Shown: positions 52,925 through 64,000 of the stretch, piece after piece
How the letters are laid out: each line of letters opens with the position of its first letter
Numbering within the stretch: the stretch's first letter is position 1
DNA from: Trogon surrucura
Lineage: Eukaryota > Chordata > Aves > Trogoniformes > Trogonidae
Reading direction: 5' to 3'
Length of the DNA stretch: 64,000 bases
Assembly: GCA_020746105.1 (NCBI GenBank)
Contig: CM036622.1
Span: 17,275,487-17,339,486, forward strand
Made by a program: the position numbers and the translations under genes
The notes under the pieces: generated by a model
Databases searched by the model: none
Told to the model about the DNA's origin: nothing
What the model saw: the letters and a program-made list of their open reading frames with translations, nothing else

Positions 52925-53183
52925 CAACACCCCAGTTCCAGTGGAACCATAAATCGCCTGTTCTCGGGTTTGCCTCTCAGGAAGCCCTTCCTCAGGGAAA
53001 GGGTGCTCAGGCACTGGGATGCACTGCCCAGGGAAGGGGTGGAGTCACCGTCCCTGGAGGAGTTTAAGGAGAGGCTGGATGTGGCACTTAGTGCCGTGGT
53101 CTGGCCGTTGTGATGCTGCTGGGTCATAGGCTGGGCTTGATGATCTCAGGTCTTTTCCAGCCTCAACAATTTTGTGATTCTGT
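52925..53183 (+). mobile_element. CR1-like 3' fragment
   Basis: Frame reads LFSGLPLRKPFLRERVLRHW then DALPREGVESPSLEEFKERL, the CR1 C-terminal pattern in a divergent subfamily. Ends GGTCTTTTCCAGCCTCAACA and TGTGATTCTG. Lies head to head with the copy at 50564. Confidence 0.88.
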
Positions 53184-53449
53184 TCTTGGATGCGTGCAAC
53201 ACAAGTCTCTGGGCTGTTTTATCTGTAGAGCCTGCCTAAACCCATCCTCATAACTGCAGTTCACAGATGAAGGAAGAAAAAAAACCAAGCCAAACCCAAA
53301 AGACACTCAACCAACCAGAGCACTTCTAAGCTCTGTATCAGCTCAGGAACAATTCCTTGCTCTGTGCAAGCCATCCTCTCTACCCTCGCGGCCAGGCAGG
53401 CCTTTCTACGGAGTCGTACCACTAACTATGACCTAGAGCCTCCTGGACT

Positions 53450-54070
53450 GATGAGAGATGCTTCAACGCCTTCTGAAGGCGCGGAGTTGCTAAAGGCGCA
53501 GGGCCGGGGAGGAACAGGCACAGAGCAGCCCTTACTGGAGAGGCGTGGCTCCTGGCTCGTTAGGTGGGGCTCGGGGCCGGGATGCAGGCACCGCACGAAC
53601 CGAGCTTCCCTCCCTCCCTCCCTCCTTCCTCCCTCCCGAAGCCGCTCGGCCGGTCCCTCCGCCCCCCGCCGGGGCCGGCCTCTCTCCTCCCGCCGCCCGC
53701 TGAGGGAGCCCCGCTCGCCACCTCCACCCCTGCGGGCGGCTCGCGCCGCGCCCCCCCTCCCCCATCCCCTCGCCCCCGTCCCACTCACGTGCGGCGCGCG
53801 CTCGCCTGCGCTCCCTCCTCGGGCTCCGGCGACGCTCCGTTCGGCGGGATCGAACCCGTCCGGCCTGGCGGCCAATCGCGTTCCGCCTTCTTCGGGAAGA
53901 GGCGGACCTCGCCGGCCAATGGCAAGGCGCCGTGTTCAGCAGCGCCCGGGCAGCCTAGCGACGCGTGACGCCGGTGGCCGTTTCCATGGGCACGCGAACG
54001 CCGCTCTCCCGCCCCTCCCGTCGGCCGCCGCCGCGCCCGGGCCCCGCCCCGCCAGCAGGAGGAAAAGGAC
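53450..54070 (-). promoter_or_regulatory. NEK10: CpG island, probable NEK10 promoter and untranslated first exon
   Basis: This is the only long GC- and CpG-dense stretch in the window. It contains CCAAT boxes near 53872 and 53916, a TGACG half-site near 53965, an X-box-like palindrome at 53980-53993, GC boxes near 54036-54050, and a strong minus-strand donor (GTGAGT at 53788-53783). I infer that NEK10 transcription starts here, with a noncoding exon ending at 53789 spliced over 7.3 kb to the coding exon at 46449. Long ORFs through it are composition artefacts. Confidence 0.75.
53606..53638. repeat. CCCT-rich microsatellite in CpG island
   Basis: A run of CCCTCC units; the minus strand is G-rich with several GGGAGG blocks, able in principle to form a G-quadruplex or triplex DNA. 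It lies just inside the inferred NEK10 first intron. Confidence 0.85.
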
Positions 54071-54096
54071 GGCGGTAGGGTAGGGTTCAGTCGGCT

Positions 54097-54102
54097 TTTA
54101 TT
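54097..54102 (-). terminator. SLC4A7: Distal poly(A) signal of SLC4A7
   Basis: AATAAA on the minus strand, the last hexamer before the CpG island. Cleavage would fall roughly 10-30 bases further, at the edge of the island. Confidence 0.7.
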
Positions 54103-55028
54103 GCTTTTACCAACGTTACAAAAGATAGTCGTATCCTACGCAGTGATTAAAACAACAAAAGGCTGGAACTTTCACATCAGAGACAAGTCCGAGTTGCGTT
54201 TTCTGTATAAACCGGGTATTGACTCTACATTTGGAATAATGTTCCCGTTTGCTTTGGATTTTGCTATAAAGTAAGAAAACGTCACTGTAATTAGAAAAGC
54301 AGTCGTAAAAAAATCGAACCATACAGTACGCAATCACATTTCAAAGGATCAGTATTAAAATCAAAGCTGTAGTTCAGCCACAGATGCTGAGCCCTGGAAG
54401 ACACCTTTGCGCAGGAGAATCAGCAACAGTAGGAAGTAAAATATTACAAATGAAGTGTCTTGCCAATAAAATAATTTAGAAAAGTATTGATTTTCAAACT
54501 CATTATTCCAAACAAACATCAACAGATACTAAATCCAATATGAAAATGTTTTTAACTTCAATGCCAACTACAAAGTCCTACAAGTTTTCACTAAAAATGT
54601 TACAAAATAAAAACGACTTAAAATTACTAAGCAATTTGCTGTATTTATAGCACTACCTTTAGGCTGACTCAAAGCTGTGTGCCTCTACTTTTAAAATCTG
54701 CCGTAAAATAAATTACTGTTGGTATAAACAAAGTATTTCCACACGTTTGCACTGTACTTGAAAATTAACTTGACCTACGTGAGTAATCAGAAACATTACT
54801 AACCGTACAAAGCAAAAAGAAAACTACAATCATAGCGTGCTCACCTAATGGACTACATCGGTGAACCGAAAAACCAGGAACCGTTTTACCTGATGATTTA
54901 CAGAATGTATGTACAAGACAACCCTTTAGAGCGGCGCAGGCTCCGCCACACGGCACCTCTTCGTTACACAGGTATTTTCCAGCCTGTCGAACCTGCCTTT
55001 ACAAAGGGCACAAATTTGGAAGCTACCA

Positions 55029-55053
55029 CAGAGAGAGAGAGAGTGAGAGAGAG
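55029..55053. repeat. GA microsatellite in SLC4A7 3'UTR
   Basis: Near-perfect (GA)n broken by one GTGA; reads (TC)n in the SLC4A7 transcript. Confidence 0.9.
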
Positions 55054-58000
55054 ATGCAGGTGAAGCAAATGATAACTGACAGAAGAACTTTGATTAAATG
55101 TAGGGGAAAAAAGAAAATCAGCCAAGACGTTTGGTTGGAAAACCCATGTTAGGGCACCAGATTCTACCCTGATGAACTTGGCAATTCGTAACATTTCGCT
55201 GAGGAACTGTATAACTGGAAAATTAGTCGTGGAAGAAAGCATAATTAACTTGGGCATATGTAAACAGAATGAAAAGTGTGTCATTGTGTACGAAAATACT
55301 GAGTTTTGTGGAATATAATTTACAAAATGAGACTGCATGTTAAGTGAAATATTTGAGACTACAATTTAAATGGAGTGGTCGAAATTAAGACCTATGCTTT
55401 ATGTAAACATTCATATTTATAAATAAATTAGGAAAAAAAAATTAAAAAAAAAAGGGAGGGACTTCCTGAGGTGGCTCTGCAGCCAGATATACAGTAGCAC
55501 TAAGCTCCATTCTGGGAAACCAAGGCATCTAAAAAAAAAAAAAGTGCAGGGCTGTTCATTTTCCTTTAACTGTTGGAATGGAAATACATTGGCGTAGTTT
55601 TTACAGGGCTTAACCCCTATGGAAAAAATAGAAAGTACAGATCAGTGCACAGCAATTACCACTGCTCTTTTGCTTCCATTAAGGCAAAACATACATCTAC
55701 ATACAGTAAACTACATCCTTAGCCATTTCACTTTAATAGTACACATGATTTTAAAGCAGAGAAGGTGTTAAAATGAGCAGCAAATCACTTAACCATAGAT
55801 TATCAACAGGGGTTTACGCACTTAATACCAAATCATCTCCTATTTCATAAGGGGAAAAAAAGTGCAAGCATGACATGCTACTGACTCTTGGTCAGTAAAA
55901 AGAACTAAAGGTCACTGTAAACTCCTTTCCAAGTCATGGTGGTTCTGGCACTGATTAAAATACCTAACACAAGTAAAATTAAATAAATACTGTGATTAGA
56001 CTTGTGGAGCTTTGGTTTTTGTTTTTCCTTTCAGAAAAATGTCTACTTCCTGTAATATTGACCAAAACTTAACCCTCCTGAAGTAGAAGCCAGATATAAC
56101 ATGCGCAGCACCAGGGAACCCTGATGTCCAGCATCAAAGAGTTAAAATCTAAGAGGCTCATAGCAATTTTTTGGGTCTTTGGAAATTGTGGCAGGACTGT
56201 GTAAAATACTGCTGGGAGGACTGGTACAAAAATCATGTGTTACAGGGTAATGCTACGTAAACTGCCCCAAATACCTTCCCTCTTTGATTTAGCAAGAGCT
56301 ACTTAACAGTCAATAACTGACATGCAGATGCATGCTTTTTTTAAAAAAATAAAATTTAAAAAGAAGTTTTGGGAAAACATCTGCTATAGTTTCTCAGTTT
56401 GACTAGAGGGAAATCAGGGGTGTTTTCTGAGGGAGCACATAATCAAGCTAAGGCACAAGCTACACTATTACCTAAGAAAAAAGGAACATTGAGACAGACC
56501 ATTATCCACCATTTGGTCAAATGGGTAACAGGGACCTCACTTGCTTTGCTGCTGACCTGAGCCTCTGCTACGACAGTTTGGATACTGTTATTCCTATTGC
56601 TGTACTCTATGATTTACTTTCTTTAAACTGTCTTCTACATTACATTTGAAGGGAACTGAAACAGTCCATGTAACTTAAATGCTATTTTTAAGCATTTCTA
56701 TTTATTCCCACTGATTGCTTTATCTTTGTAATAGACAATTATCTTCTCTCCAAGTGACACTTGGCTGAAGAGCACCAAAATTCTACCTCGATTGGTATTT
56801 TCAGATGAACTCTGCCCTCCTCCAGAGTCATCTCCTTTTGCAGCCGTTGAGAATTTTATCACATGGTGCATGGCAAAATTCACAACTTTGCCAAAAGTAG
56901 AATTAAGCAAACAGCATCTTATAATTTTAAATGAGGACAGGTTCTAATTAAAGCCATTGTAATACATCCAGAAAGGGCTAGTGGCAGCTCAGAATACAGA
57001 GATCATTTCAGAAATTAAAACCAAAAAACTAAGGCATAAGGCAAAAAAAACCCATTAATAATGGAAACTGCACAGGTAAAGTGATTAAGATTTTCATTTA
57101 TACATAAAATCCTTATTATTTCAAATATTATAATGCTAAACACTAGAACTTGAAAAAGTACAATAAATGCACTGACTGCATCTTTATTAGTGAGCCCCAA
57201 AAATCTCATTTACTTTAATAAATGAATATTTACTTTTTCAATTCAACTTCCATGATAAAAATTTATACTAATTAAAATAAATAAAATGTTTAAAAATAAC
57301 TTGGTGTGCTATCATATATGCCCTTTACAATGGAGAGAATCAGAACTGTACACACAAATACCACAAGCAATTTGTAATCCATGAAATAATACTGATCATA
57401 AACCTACTACAGAATTAAACTACAGCTAATTTAACCAAATACACAGTAAATTTAAAGATTAAGTGAGATATATTTGATGGGGACAGGAAACATTTAAAAT
57501 CTCAGTCTTAGAGCTGAGTAGATCAGACGCTGAAAGTGAATGGAAAAAAATTAAGTAAAAGCAGGAACAAAAGAATTGAGGACTACTAGTTTTGGTACGT
57601 ATGTGTAACTTCCTATAGACCAAATTGCTGTCCGTAAATCCAATTTATATTGTGCAAACATGGAGTGTCCAGAATGGCAAATACTAACTTGGGAGTGTAA
57701 CTACAACTACTGCACTCATAATGTTACTGGACAATAATGAAAAATAAAGAGTGACTTTTAAATAAAATAATAAAAGGAGCAGAACAGGGTATTTATACAT
57801 ATTTTCAGGATTAACTAACAACCTGACTTAAGGCTCTAGGCCACTTCTGTAAAATAGGAGAGACAGAATCCAGAAAACATTAGCATGTAGTGGAGACATA
57901 AAACACAGTAGTTCTTGTCAACAGCACATTAATATCTGCTCTATGAAATCACAAAAGAAGCATACCCTGCAAAAACAAGCAGTAATTGCCTGCATGGAAA

Positions 58001-58327
58001 ACAAACTTCTGTAGAGCACATTATGAACAGAGGTATTGCAAAATTTTAAGCAATGTGGACCAGTAATCATCAGCAAAAGCTGATTTCACTTTTATGCACA
58101 TATTGATTATTGAAAATAATATGCATTCATTACAATCTTCCTATTTAAAAATGAAAATAAAATTTCCAATAAAATAAATAGCTGAAGTGTGATTACCACT
58201 CATCTTATTTTTAAGAAAATCTTCTCAGTACGCTAGCGTATCTACAGTGCCCTACCAAAGGCAGAATTAAATACATGTCGCTTCTTAAATTGGAAATCAC
58301 ACTTCCACGGTGTAATATCCTAGTGAT

Positions 58328-58355
58328 GTATATACACACACACAAATACACACAA
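58328..58355. repeat. CA/TA microsatellite just after the SLC4A7 stop codon
   Basis: TGTATATACACACACACAAA followed by TACACACAA. Reads as UG-rich sequence in the 3'UTR about 20 bases past the stop. Confidence 0.85.
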
Positions 58356-58372
58356 TTCCCCTTGGTTCAATT

Positions 58373-58454
58373 CTATAAAGATGTTTCAGCATCCACATAT
58401 TTCACCACAGGTGAATCTTCCACATTTATTTTCACACTTCCTGGTTTTTCAGGG
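58373..58454 (-). CDS. SLC4A7: SLC4A7 terminal coding part with PDZ tail
   Basis: Encodes [20 protein letters not shown] then VDAETSL and TAG (58375-58373). Acceptor AAACAG. ETSL-COOH is a class I PDZ ligand conserved in the subfamily. Confidence 0.96.
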
Positions 58455-61400
58455 CTGTTTGAAAGGAAAGAAGAAAATGTAAGGTTTGGTTCACTTGAGC
58501 GAAGGCTAACTTTCAAACATTTTATACTTAAGAACAAACACCAAAAACATTTATGTAAGGACACACTTAAGAAGATTCATTTCTATTACATTCTACTAGT
58601 TGTTAAATACTAGTCACAGGAACACCACAAGTTTAAAGAAAGAAATCACGAAGATCTCACCTATAAATACCATTTCCAGTCCCACTGCTTTTATTGATTC
58701 TATTGATTAGAAATTGTTTTGCAAAACATCTTTAAAAACAAAACAAAAACAACAAAAAAAATTGGCCAGTTAAAAATACTCAAAAATACATAGCAAGCAA
58801 TATTATTAATACTGCTTAATTATTGGGCAGGGAAACAATTTTGTTCACAATACAAGACTGGGAAAACACTTCAGTCTTTTCAAAATGGGGAACCACACCT
58901 GTAACAGTAGAGAACAGTTCAAAATCTGAGTCCGTTCAAGCAGATGATCCTAAAAGACAAGGGGAGCTGGCTGGCACCTCCACAAGTGACACTCTTGGGG
59001 ACACAGTCACTAAACTGTGGCTTATCGAAAGACAGAAAGGAACGTCCTGAGGCAGTTACAGGACAGTAGAAGAGAAACTGGAACAGCGTAAGAGGGAGGG
59101 GATCCCTAGGCATGAATTTTACAAGAGGTAACACGTGTGGAGTTGCTCTTTAAAGAAAATGTGTCAGAAATTCATGCAATAAGAAAAATTCTGTGATTCC
59201 TTTGAAAATGTAAGTGTGCCAGCACTCCAGAGTCTATAAAATACAAGAGATGGTGGAGGGAGAAAGAAAAAAGAAAATCTGGATTAGTTCAAAAAAGATT
59301 AAAAAAAAAACCTTAAAAAAATTTCAAAAGGCAAGATTTTTAAAAAAACTTGTCAATCCACACAGCACTTCACCTGCAATTTCAAGAGACATTGCTTCCT
59401 TCAAACTGCATCCTATTTGAAGTCTATGAATCTGAAAATACTACAGAACCAATTTTACCACACCACTAAAGATGTGTCCACATTTTCAGATGAAGACTGT
59501 TACACAGAAAAACCTTAACAGGACTGAGATGAAAAATTTACTGGGAATTACTTCTGACTGAGCAGTGGTGACATCTCTAAATCTCTCCGAGCACCTACTA
59601 CACAAGAAAGGGTAGCAAATACCTCACAACAGCAACCGAGTTGAGGCTCAGGCAAATCCTGCCTTCTAACATTTTCCACATTCACGCAGTATCAGACTGC
59701 CTCTCTTGAAAGTGTCTGTTTCAGGCACCAGCGGTTTCTATCTTCAATCTGTAGTTTTAGCATGTTCCCTTCCAAGCTGCAGCTTTTACCACGCTAATCT
59801 CAATCAGGATATGTTATGGAATCAAAGGGAAATGTCTTCTAGCAAAATACAGAAAGTGGACATAATACTGAATATGACCAAAGTCGATCAAAAAAACACT
59901 GCAAACTGTTCAGATGCCTAATTTGCTAAGGCTGCATATAATTCCATACTAATTTAATCCACTCTGGAAACAGGAAAGTTCAGGATGGAGTTGCACAAAT
60001 TTCTAACTGCTCAAAACCCTAATCTAAAAAATTTAATTCCTCTGGAAAGAGAAACACGGATCTGTATCTCTTCAAGTCTTATAAACTCAATGACTATCAG
60101 GTAACATGCCAGAAGTAGCCACAAATTCTGTAACAGGTTTCCGAGAACCAAGCATGAAAGAAAATAAGCAATTAAAATGAGAGGGTATACTGACACATAT
60201 ACTGTGTTATGCATATAATGCCTCTACTATCTAGCTTCCTGACAGTCTAGCTCATGATACTCAAGATGTAAAAAATATTTATTTAAAGCATATATTTAAA
60301 CATTTAAAAATGCTTAAACATAAGAAATTCACTGAAAATGGTGCCTGCACTAATGAGGCTCTTCAATTCTTCCCACTACAATACCTCCAAATTCTTTCCT
60401 TGTCTCCTCCTTCATCCTTGGTTGACCTAGTGTCTGGGCAAAACAAAGCATATTTCCACACCTAGTTTGGAGCAATACATATGCTGAATAAACATATGGT
60501 ATAGAAGTGTGAAATGGCCAGTCACTACATCTTTCCATGATGTAAGCTCAATAGCATCTGAGAGCTTGGACAATTATGTATTAACACTCCCTCACCACCA
60601 ACTCTTCCACCATGACGTATTGTTTCACAAAACTTGATGATTTTCTATCTCTGAAACATGTTGGGTTTTGACACATTTGGCTGAAAAAGACCAACCTAAA
60701 GAAAATGTGTGTATAGACAGCAGGATTCAAGTTCAGATTCAAGAAACAAGTTCAGTTTTCTGAGTCACCTGGGCCCATTCTCCCCCCTTTCCTACATAAA
60801 AATTACAAAGTAATAGTTGCATTGTGATGGAATAGTTCAGAGATATCAGTCCCCATAAATTGCAAGCCTTTCAGGAAGCTGGGCATATTCCACACAAATA
60901 CTCAGGATTTGGTTTGTTTCACTTGAGAAGATTCAGCCAGACAGGGAAGAAACAAGGACAGAATAGCAGAATAGTTCATTGCACATGGACATTACTGTTT
61001 GATGGGGACATCACTGTGAAAGAGACTCCTGACCATCACAGAAGATGCAGGTCAACTTATAGGAAATGTTCACAGCACTCAACCTGTCCAGTACTTTGTT
61101 CAAGTATATTTTATACCCAGTGAAGATAATATCTGAGCCAGGTTTAATTTTTAGAGTTTACAAAGTTGGGGAAAAGCAAATCAACCAACCAACCCTCTCA
61201 CAAAAGCTGTGGGAGATCCCGGGGCAGCGTAAAGCAACAATGAAAGTTCTAGACTTACCTTTTACTCCCATTTGTAATGTTCAGGATCAAATAATTCCCA
61301 TGCTCACATACTCTATTAAAACTTTTAGAAACCCTAAACCCATTGCAGTAGCATACAATTGTATTAAGCAAATAAAGAGTAAGTTTAAAATTGTAGTAAT

Positions 61401-63945
61401 ACATTTAGTACGATAATTAGGATTTGTTATAGAAATTACTTCAGAGTAAAGCAAAAATTAAGTTCAATTTCCTCAAAAGTAAAGTCAGTGCAGACTTAAA
61501 CCATGTATGCTCTTTTTTTTTTTGGAGATACATTTCAAGAAATACAAGTAGAGTTATTAGCTGTTAAACACAAGATCACAGTTAGAAATGCATGAGTAAT
61601 TATAGCTACCTCAAGTTAGCTCTGGTTACTTTGGCATTCTCAGTATTCATGGCAAGAGCCTTCCACTGTGCAGTTTTGGCCATTTCGTCTGATATGTTTA
61701 CAACTGAGGGATCAATGCTAAAGAACAAACACACTTTCTGGTTAATGTTCAATACATTGCAACAGCACTATACTTACTATCACTCATCATTTACATCAGT
61801 TGTGCCGCCTTTCACTATTTACTCGGCCACAAGTTGAGTTAATCTCTTAAAAATGTATTTCACAGAACTCTGGAAATTTATCTCACTAGTGCTGCCTTAA
61901 TCACATCGCATTTTACAAGTTTTTCACATAGATACCATGAAGACTTACTTTCAGAAAATGACCTTTTGAAGTAAAAATGGTTGCCTGTAAAAAGTTTATT
62001 TTGTATCACAGGAATTATAGACTTTAACCCTCACTTAAAAAAACCCCAGAGAACTGCACACTTAGACAACTTCTGAAAACTCCAAGTGGCTGGTAAACGC
62101 ATGGCTCAACTGATGCTATTAGTTGCTTAATACTCAGTACTTCATGCACAGTAGCACACAAATATTCCACAAAAACTGACCAAGGAAGCTTCTTCACCTT
62201 GAGTACAGCTGGTTGAAATTGAGTCATCTGATCTGTTCAAGATGGTCATGTAAATTTATAATTAAGATACGGTTTTAAGAACAATGCAACACAAAAATGC
62301 TACTATGGCACCATGAGATATACCTTCATAATTTCCAGTGATGGCTGAGTTACAAGCTTGGGGGAAAAATAATTCAACTCATACACAATCAACTTAATAT
62401 AAAGCAAATTACACAAAAACTCTTAAAACGATTATACCTGTATTTTAGGGTTTTTACAGGAAACTCCAAATTTGCTTCACCATATGCAAGGTGTACACTT
62501 TCACTGTCCCCTGTCTGAAGCATTCTCTCTGCTTCCTGTAGATTTCAAGTAAAAAGTTTATAAAATCACTTCTGCAGCAGAAACCAGAGTATCTCATGCT
62601 GACATGTAACTTCCACAGGGATAAGAGGTATTTCCCTGTAGGTAGTGGAGCTGACTACAAGAGACACACAGTTTAAGATCTTTTTTTCTTGGAAGTGTTT
62701 TATCCAGGTAGTGGGGACGGGGGAGTGGGGAAGGAGTGTCTTACAACTTTATAAGGAATTCAGCTAGGTGGTATGCAGTTAGGTAAGACTTTCATGGAGA
62801 CGTTATACAAGCTTCCTGACTATATTAGCAGTAACTAGCAGTTGGTTTTAACGACAACTCTTTAACCCATACACAAGGAAAACGTGTCACTGAGAAGATG
62901 AACAGCTATGTGATTAATTTAAGCAGGGTAATGATCCCTACCCCACTGCTCTTCTCTCCCTCTCCCTTTTATATCCTTCTAACCTGATGAAAGACAAAGA
63001 AAACACTAATTTGTGCTAAAACCTATTTCTTTCCACTTTGCTTGCTAATTTTCATCACAAGTAAGAGTCATAGTTTATAACAGCATGACCAACAGTGACT
63101 TTTCCTCAACTTAATTGCCAGTAATAGTTAGTGTAGCATTAGATCTCATTAGTAAAGAATTTCAAAATGTGTATTTGGTAGATCAGGTCATACGCTCAGG
63201 TCTCTTAAAATTCTTTCAAGTCCTATTGAGTATTTTCTAGTAATTTACAACATGCTTAGTTTGATCATTTTCACACTTACTGCTTTCTCTTTTTTCTTTT
63301 TGTCATCTTCTTTCTTCTTTTTACTTTCTGGCATAAGATCATCAAGCCAGCTAAGCTCTCTTTTGGTGAAACATAAATCCATGAGCTTGCGAATGAACAC
63401 TAATGCTAGAACCTTGAGGGAACCACAAATGGAATAATTTATGTTGAACTATTAAAATGAACAAAAATGCACAAAAATTTTTAGTACATTCAAAATCTCT
63501 AACTGAAGCCCTTTTTGTTGTACTAGTTTTATCTTTCCACAAAGTTAAAGAAATTCCACTTTCAATAGCTATTCACAACTGAATTGCTTATTTTCAGGGT
63601 ATAGAAAAGTTCTCATATTTCAGAAGTGAACAATTTGTACTGTGTACTGTGGCCTTCTTTTATTTCTTTCCCAATCCCTTCTTTCTTAAGGCAGTAAATA
63701 CATTCTGAAAGACATCCTGGATGATGCACATACTTTTCGAAAATTATTAACTTGTACAAGAGAAAACTTACCATCATAGGGAAAACAACAGCAGCTGCAG
63801 AGGCTTTAATCACCCACAACAGGATTAGACAAGTGAGCTGAACAACTGTAAAGATATGGACCTTCCAGAGTGGCACGTAACGTAGATAAATCAGGTCGGG
63901 CTGATGTTTGGCAGGCATTCCAAATAGTTTTATACGGTCAAAGAA
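58373..63945 (-). CDS. SLC4A7: SLC4A7 (NBCn1), electroneutral Na+/HCO3- cotransporter, C-terminal exons
   Basis: Five minus-strand exons join in frame to the end of an SLC4 bicarbonate transporter. Order: last transmembrane segments ([20 protein letters not shown] onward), the cytoplasmic Lys-rich exon, a short exon ending FPVKTLKY, a cassette exon, and the terminal exon ending YVDAETSL. The family moves Na+ with bicarbonate across the plasma membrane to control cell pH; the C-terminal ETSL is a PDZ ligand. SLC4A7 is preferred over SLC4A10 and SLC4A8 because the last-exon sequence and the neighbouring NEK10 match the vertebrate 3p24 order as I recall it. The 5' part of the gene lies right of the window. 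Confidence 0.95.
58455..61609 (-). other. SLC4A7: SLC4A7 last intron
   Basis: About 3.2 kb between the cassette and terminal exons. AT-rich with poly-A tracts (58736-58765, 59290-59350) but no repeat family or further exon recognised. Confidence 0.7.
61610..61717 (-). CDS. SLC4A7: SLC4A7 cassette exon
   Basis: 108 bp, phase 2 in and out. Encodes [20 protein letters not shown] then [16 protein letters not shown] + AG. The [14 protein letters not shown] motif is the known optional C-terminal exon of the SLC4A7/8/10 group. Since 108 is divisible by three and both flanking joins yield Ser, it can be skipped without changing frame. Acceptor TTTAG, donor GTAGCT. Confidence 0.92.
62438..62535 (-). 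CDS. SLC4A7: SLC4A7 exon, cytoplasmic tail
   Basis: 98 bp, encodes [20 protein letters not shown] then [12 protein letters not shown] + AG. Matches the EAERML...VHLPFEGG...VKALKY part of human SLC4A7, with divergence in the acidic middle. Acceptor TCTACAG, donor GTATAA. Confidence 0.93.
63281..63412 (-). CDS. SLC4A7: SLC4A7 exon, start of cytoplasmic tail
   Basis: 132 bp, 44 codons: [44 protein letters not shown]. The Lys-rich motif follows the last helix. The acceptor used is CCCTCAAG rather than the nearer TTCTAG, because only that keeps the conserved VLAL residues in frame. Confidence 0.94.
63772..63945 (-). CDS. SLC4A7: SLC4A7 exon, last transmembrane segments
   Basis: 174 bp, 58 codons, beginning [20 protein letters not shown] and ending [11 protein letters not shown]. 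The hydrophobic stretch from VHIFTVVQ to VVFPMM forms membrane helices. Acceptor AATGCAG, donor GTAAGT. The Met-Gln sometimes read upstream of FFDR comes from the intron side of the acceptor. Confidence 0.95.
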
Positions 63946-64000
63946 CTGCATTGAAAAATAAAATCATGCTTCAGTTAATTATTTTCTTCCCTTCTGGAAG

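Larger units (their letters stand above)
46450..53788 (-). other. NEK10: Inferred NEK10 5'UTR intron (7.3 kb)
   Basis: Between the coding start exon and the CpG-island donor. It contains the 2 kb antisense CR1 at 50564 and the CR1 end at 52925. The rest (46450-50560) shows no gene, only AT-rich DNA with moderate-GC patches near 48700-49450. Further small noncoding exons cannot be excluded. Confidence 0.6.
54080..58372 (-). other. SLC4A7: SLC4A7 3' untranslated region (~4.3 kb)
   Basis: Runs without a recognised splice site or coding signal from the stop codon to a minus-strand AATAAA at 54097-54102. Other AATAAA hexamers lie at 56701-56706 and 57183-57188 and could give shorter isoforms. The whole stretch is AT-rich and lacks interspersed repeats, unlike the surrounding introns, as expected of a retained exon. 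The 3' end near 54080 is inferred from the hexamer. Confidence 0.8.

Noticed and set aside
53364..54083. 239-codon plus-strand ORF and several minus-strand ORFs in the CpG island
   Set aside because: Pro/Arg/Ala-rich low-complexity translations expected from GC-rich DNA with few stop codons; no recognisable domain.
61066..61416. 116-codon plus-strand ORF in the SLC4A7 intron
   Set aside because: Lys/Ile-rich AT-driven translation with no recognisable motif, antisense to the gene.

Overview
The window is vertebrate nuclear DNA from a bird. It is AT-rich, intron-dominated and littered with CR1 LINE fragments that end in the typical ATTCTATG/GATTCTATG repeats. It also holds avian-type LTR fragments and two copies of a SINE with a tRNA-Ile-like head and a CR1 tail. 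From memory, that SINE type is known from songbirds (TguSINE1-like), so a passerine is my best guess. Species cannot be fixed from the sequence.

Only two protein-coding genes are supported, both on the minus strand and arranged head to tail. On the right (54.1-64.0 kb) is the 3' end of SLC4A7 (NBCn1, electroneutral Na+/HCO3- cotransporter). It shows the last membrane exons, the Lys-rich cytoplasmic exon, an in-frame cassette exon, a terminal exon ending in the PDZ-binding tail ETSL, and a ~4.3 kb 3'UTR with a poly(A) signal at 54097-54102. Directly downstream is a CpG island (about 53.45-54.07 kb), the likely promoter and untranslated first exon of NEK10. NEK10 (a NIMA-related kinase linked to motile cilia) then runs leftward. 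I placed 22 coding exons between 46423 and 15314; their phases are mutually consistent and give 696 codons plus 2 bases. They cover the N-terminus, the armadillo-type region, and the kinase domain from the Gly loop through VHRDLTPNN and DFG into the activation segment. The rest of the kinase and the C-terminus lie beyond the left edge: no further exon was found in 1-15313.

Region by region: 1-15.3 kb is the inside of a long NEK10 intron with CR1 pieces, two SINE copies and an unexplained 172-codon minus-strand ORF at 2.8-3.3 kb. 15.3-25.2 kb carries the kinase exons, an LTR whose 3' part holds a five-copy ~180 bp tandem array, and CR1s abutting exons. 25.2-46.4 kb carries the armadillo/N-terminal exons, a 1.06 kb CR1 and a minus-strand LTR close to a splice acceptor. 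46.4-53.8 kb is the 5'UTR intron with a 2 kb antisense CR1. The last 10 kb is SLC4A7.

The most interesting non-genic signals are the expanded LTR, two CR1 copies sharing the same reverse-transcriptase lesions, the orphan ORF, and the very short SLC4A7-NEK10 junction with a candidate RFX X-box.
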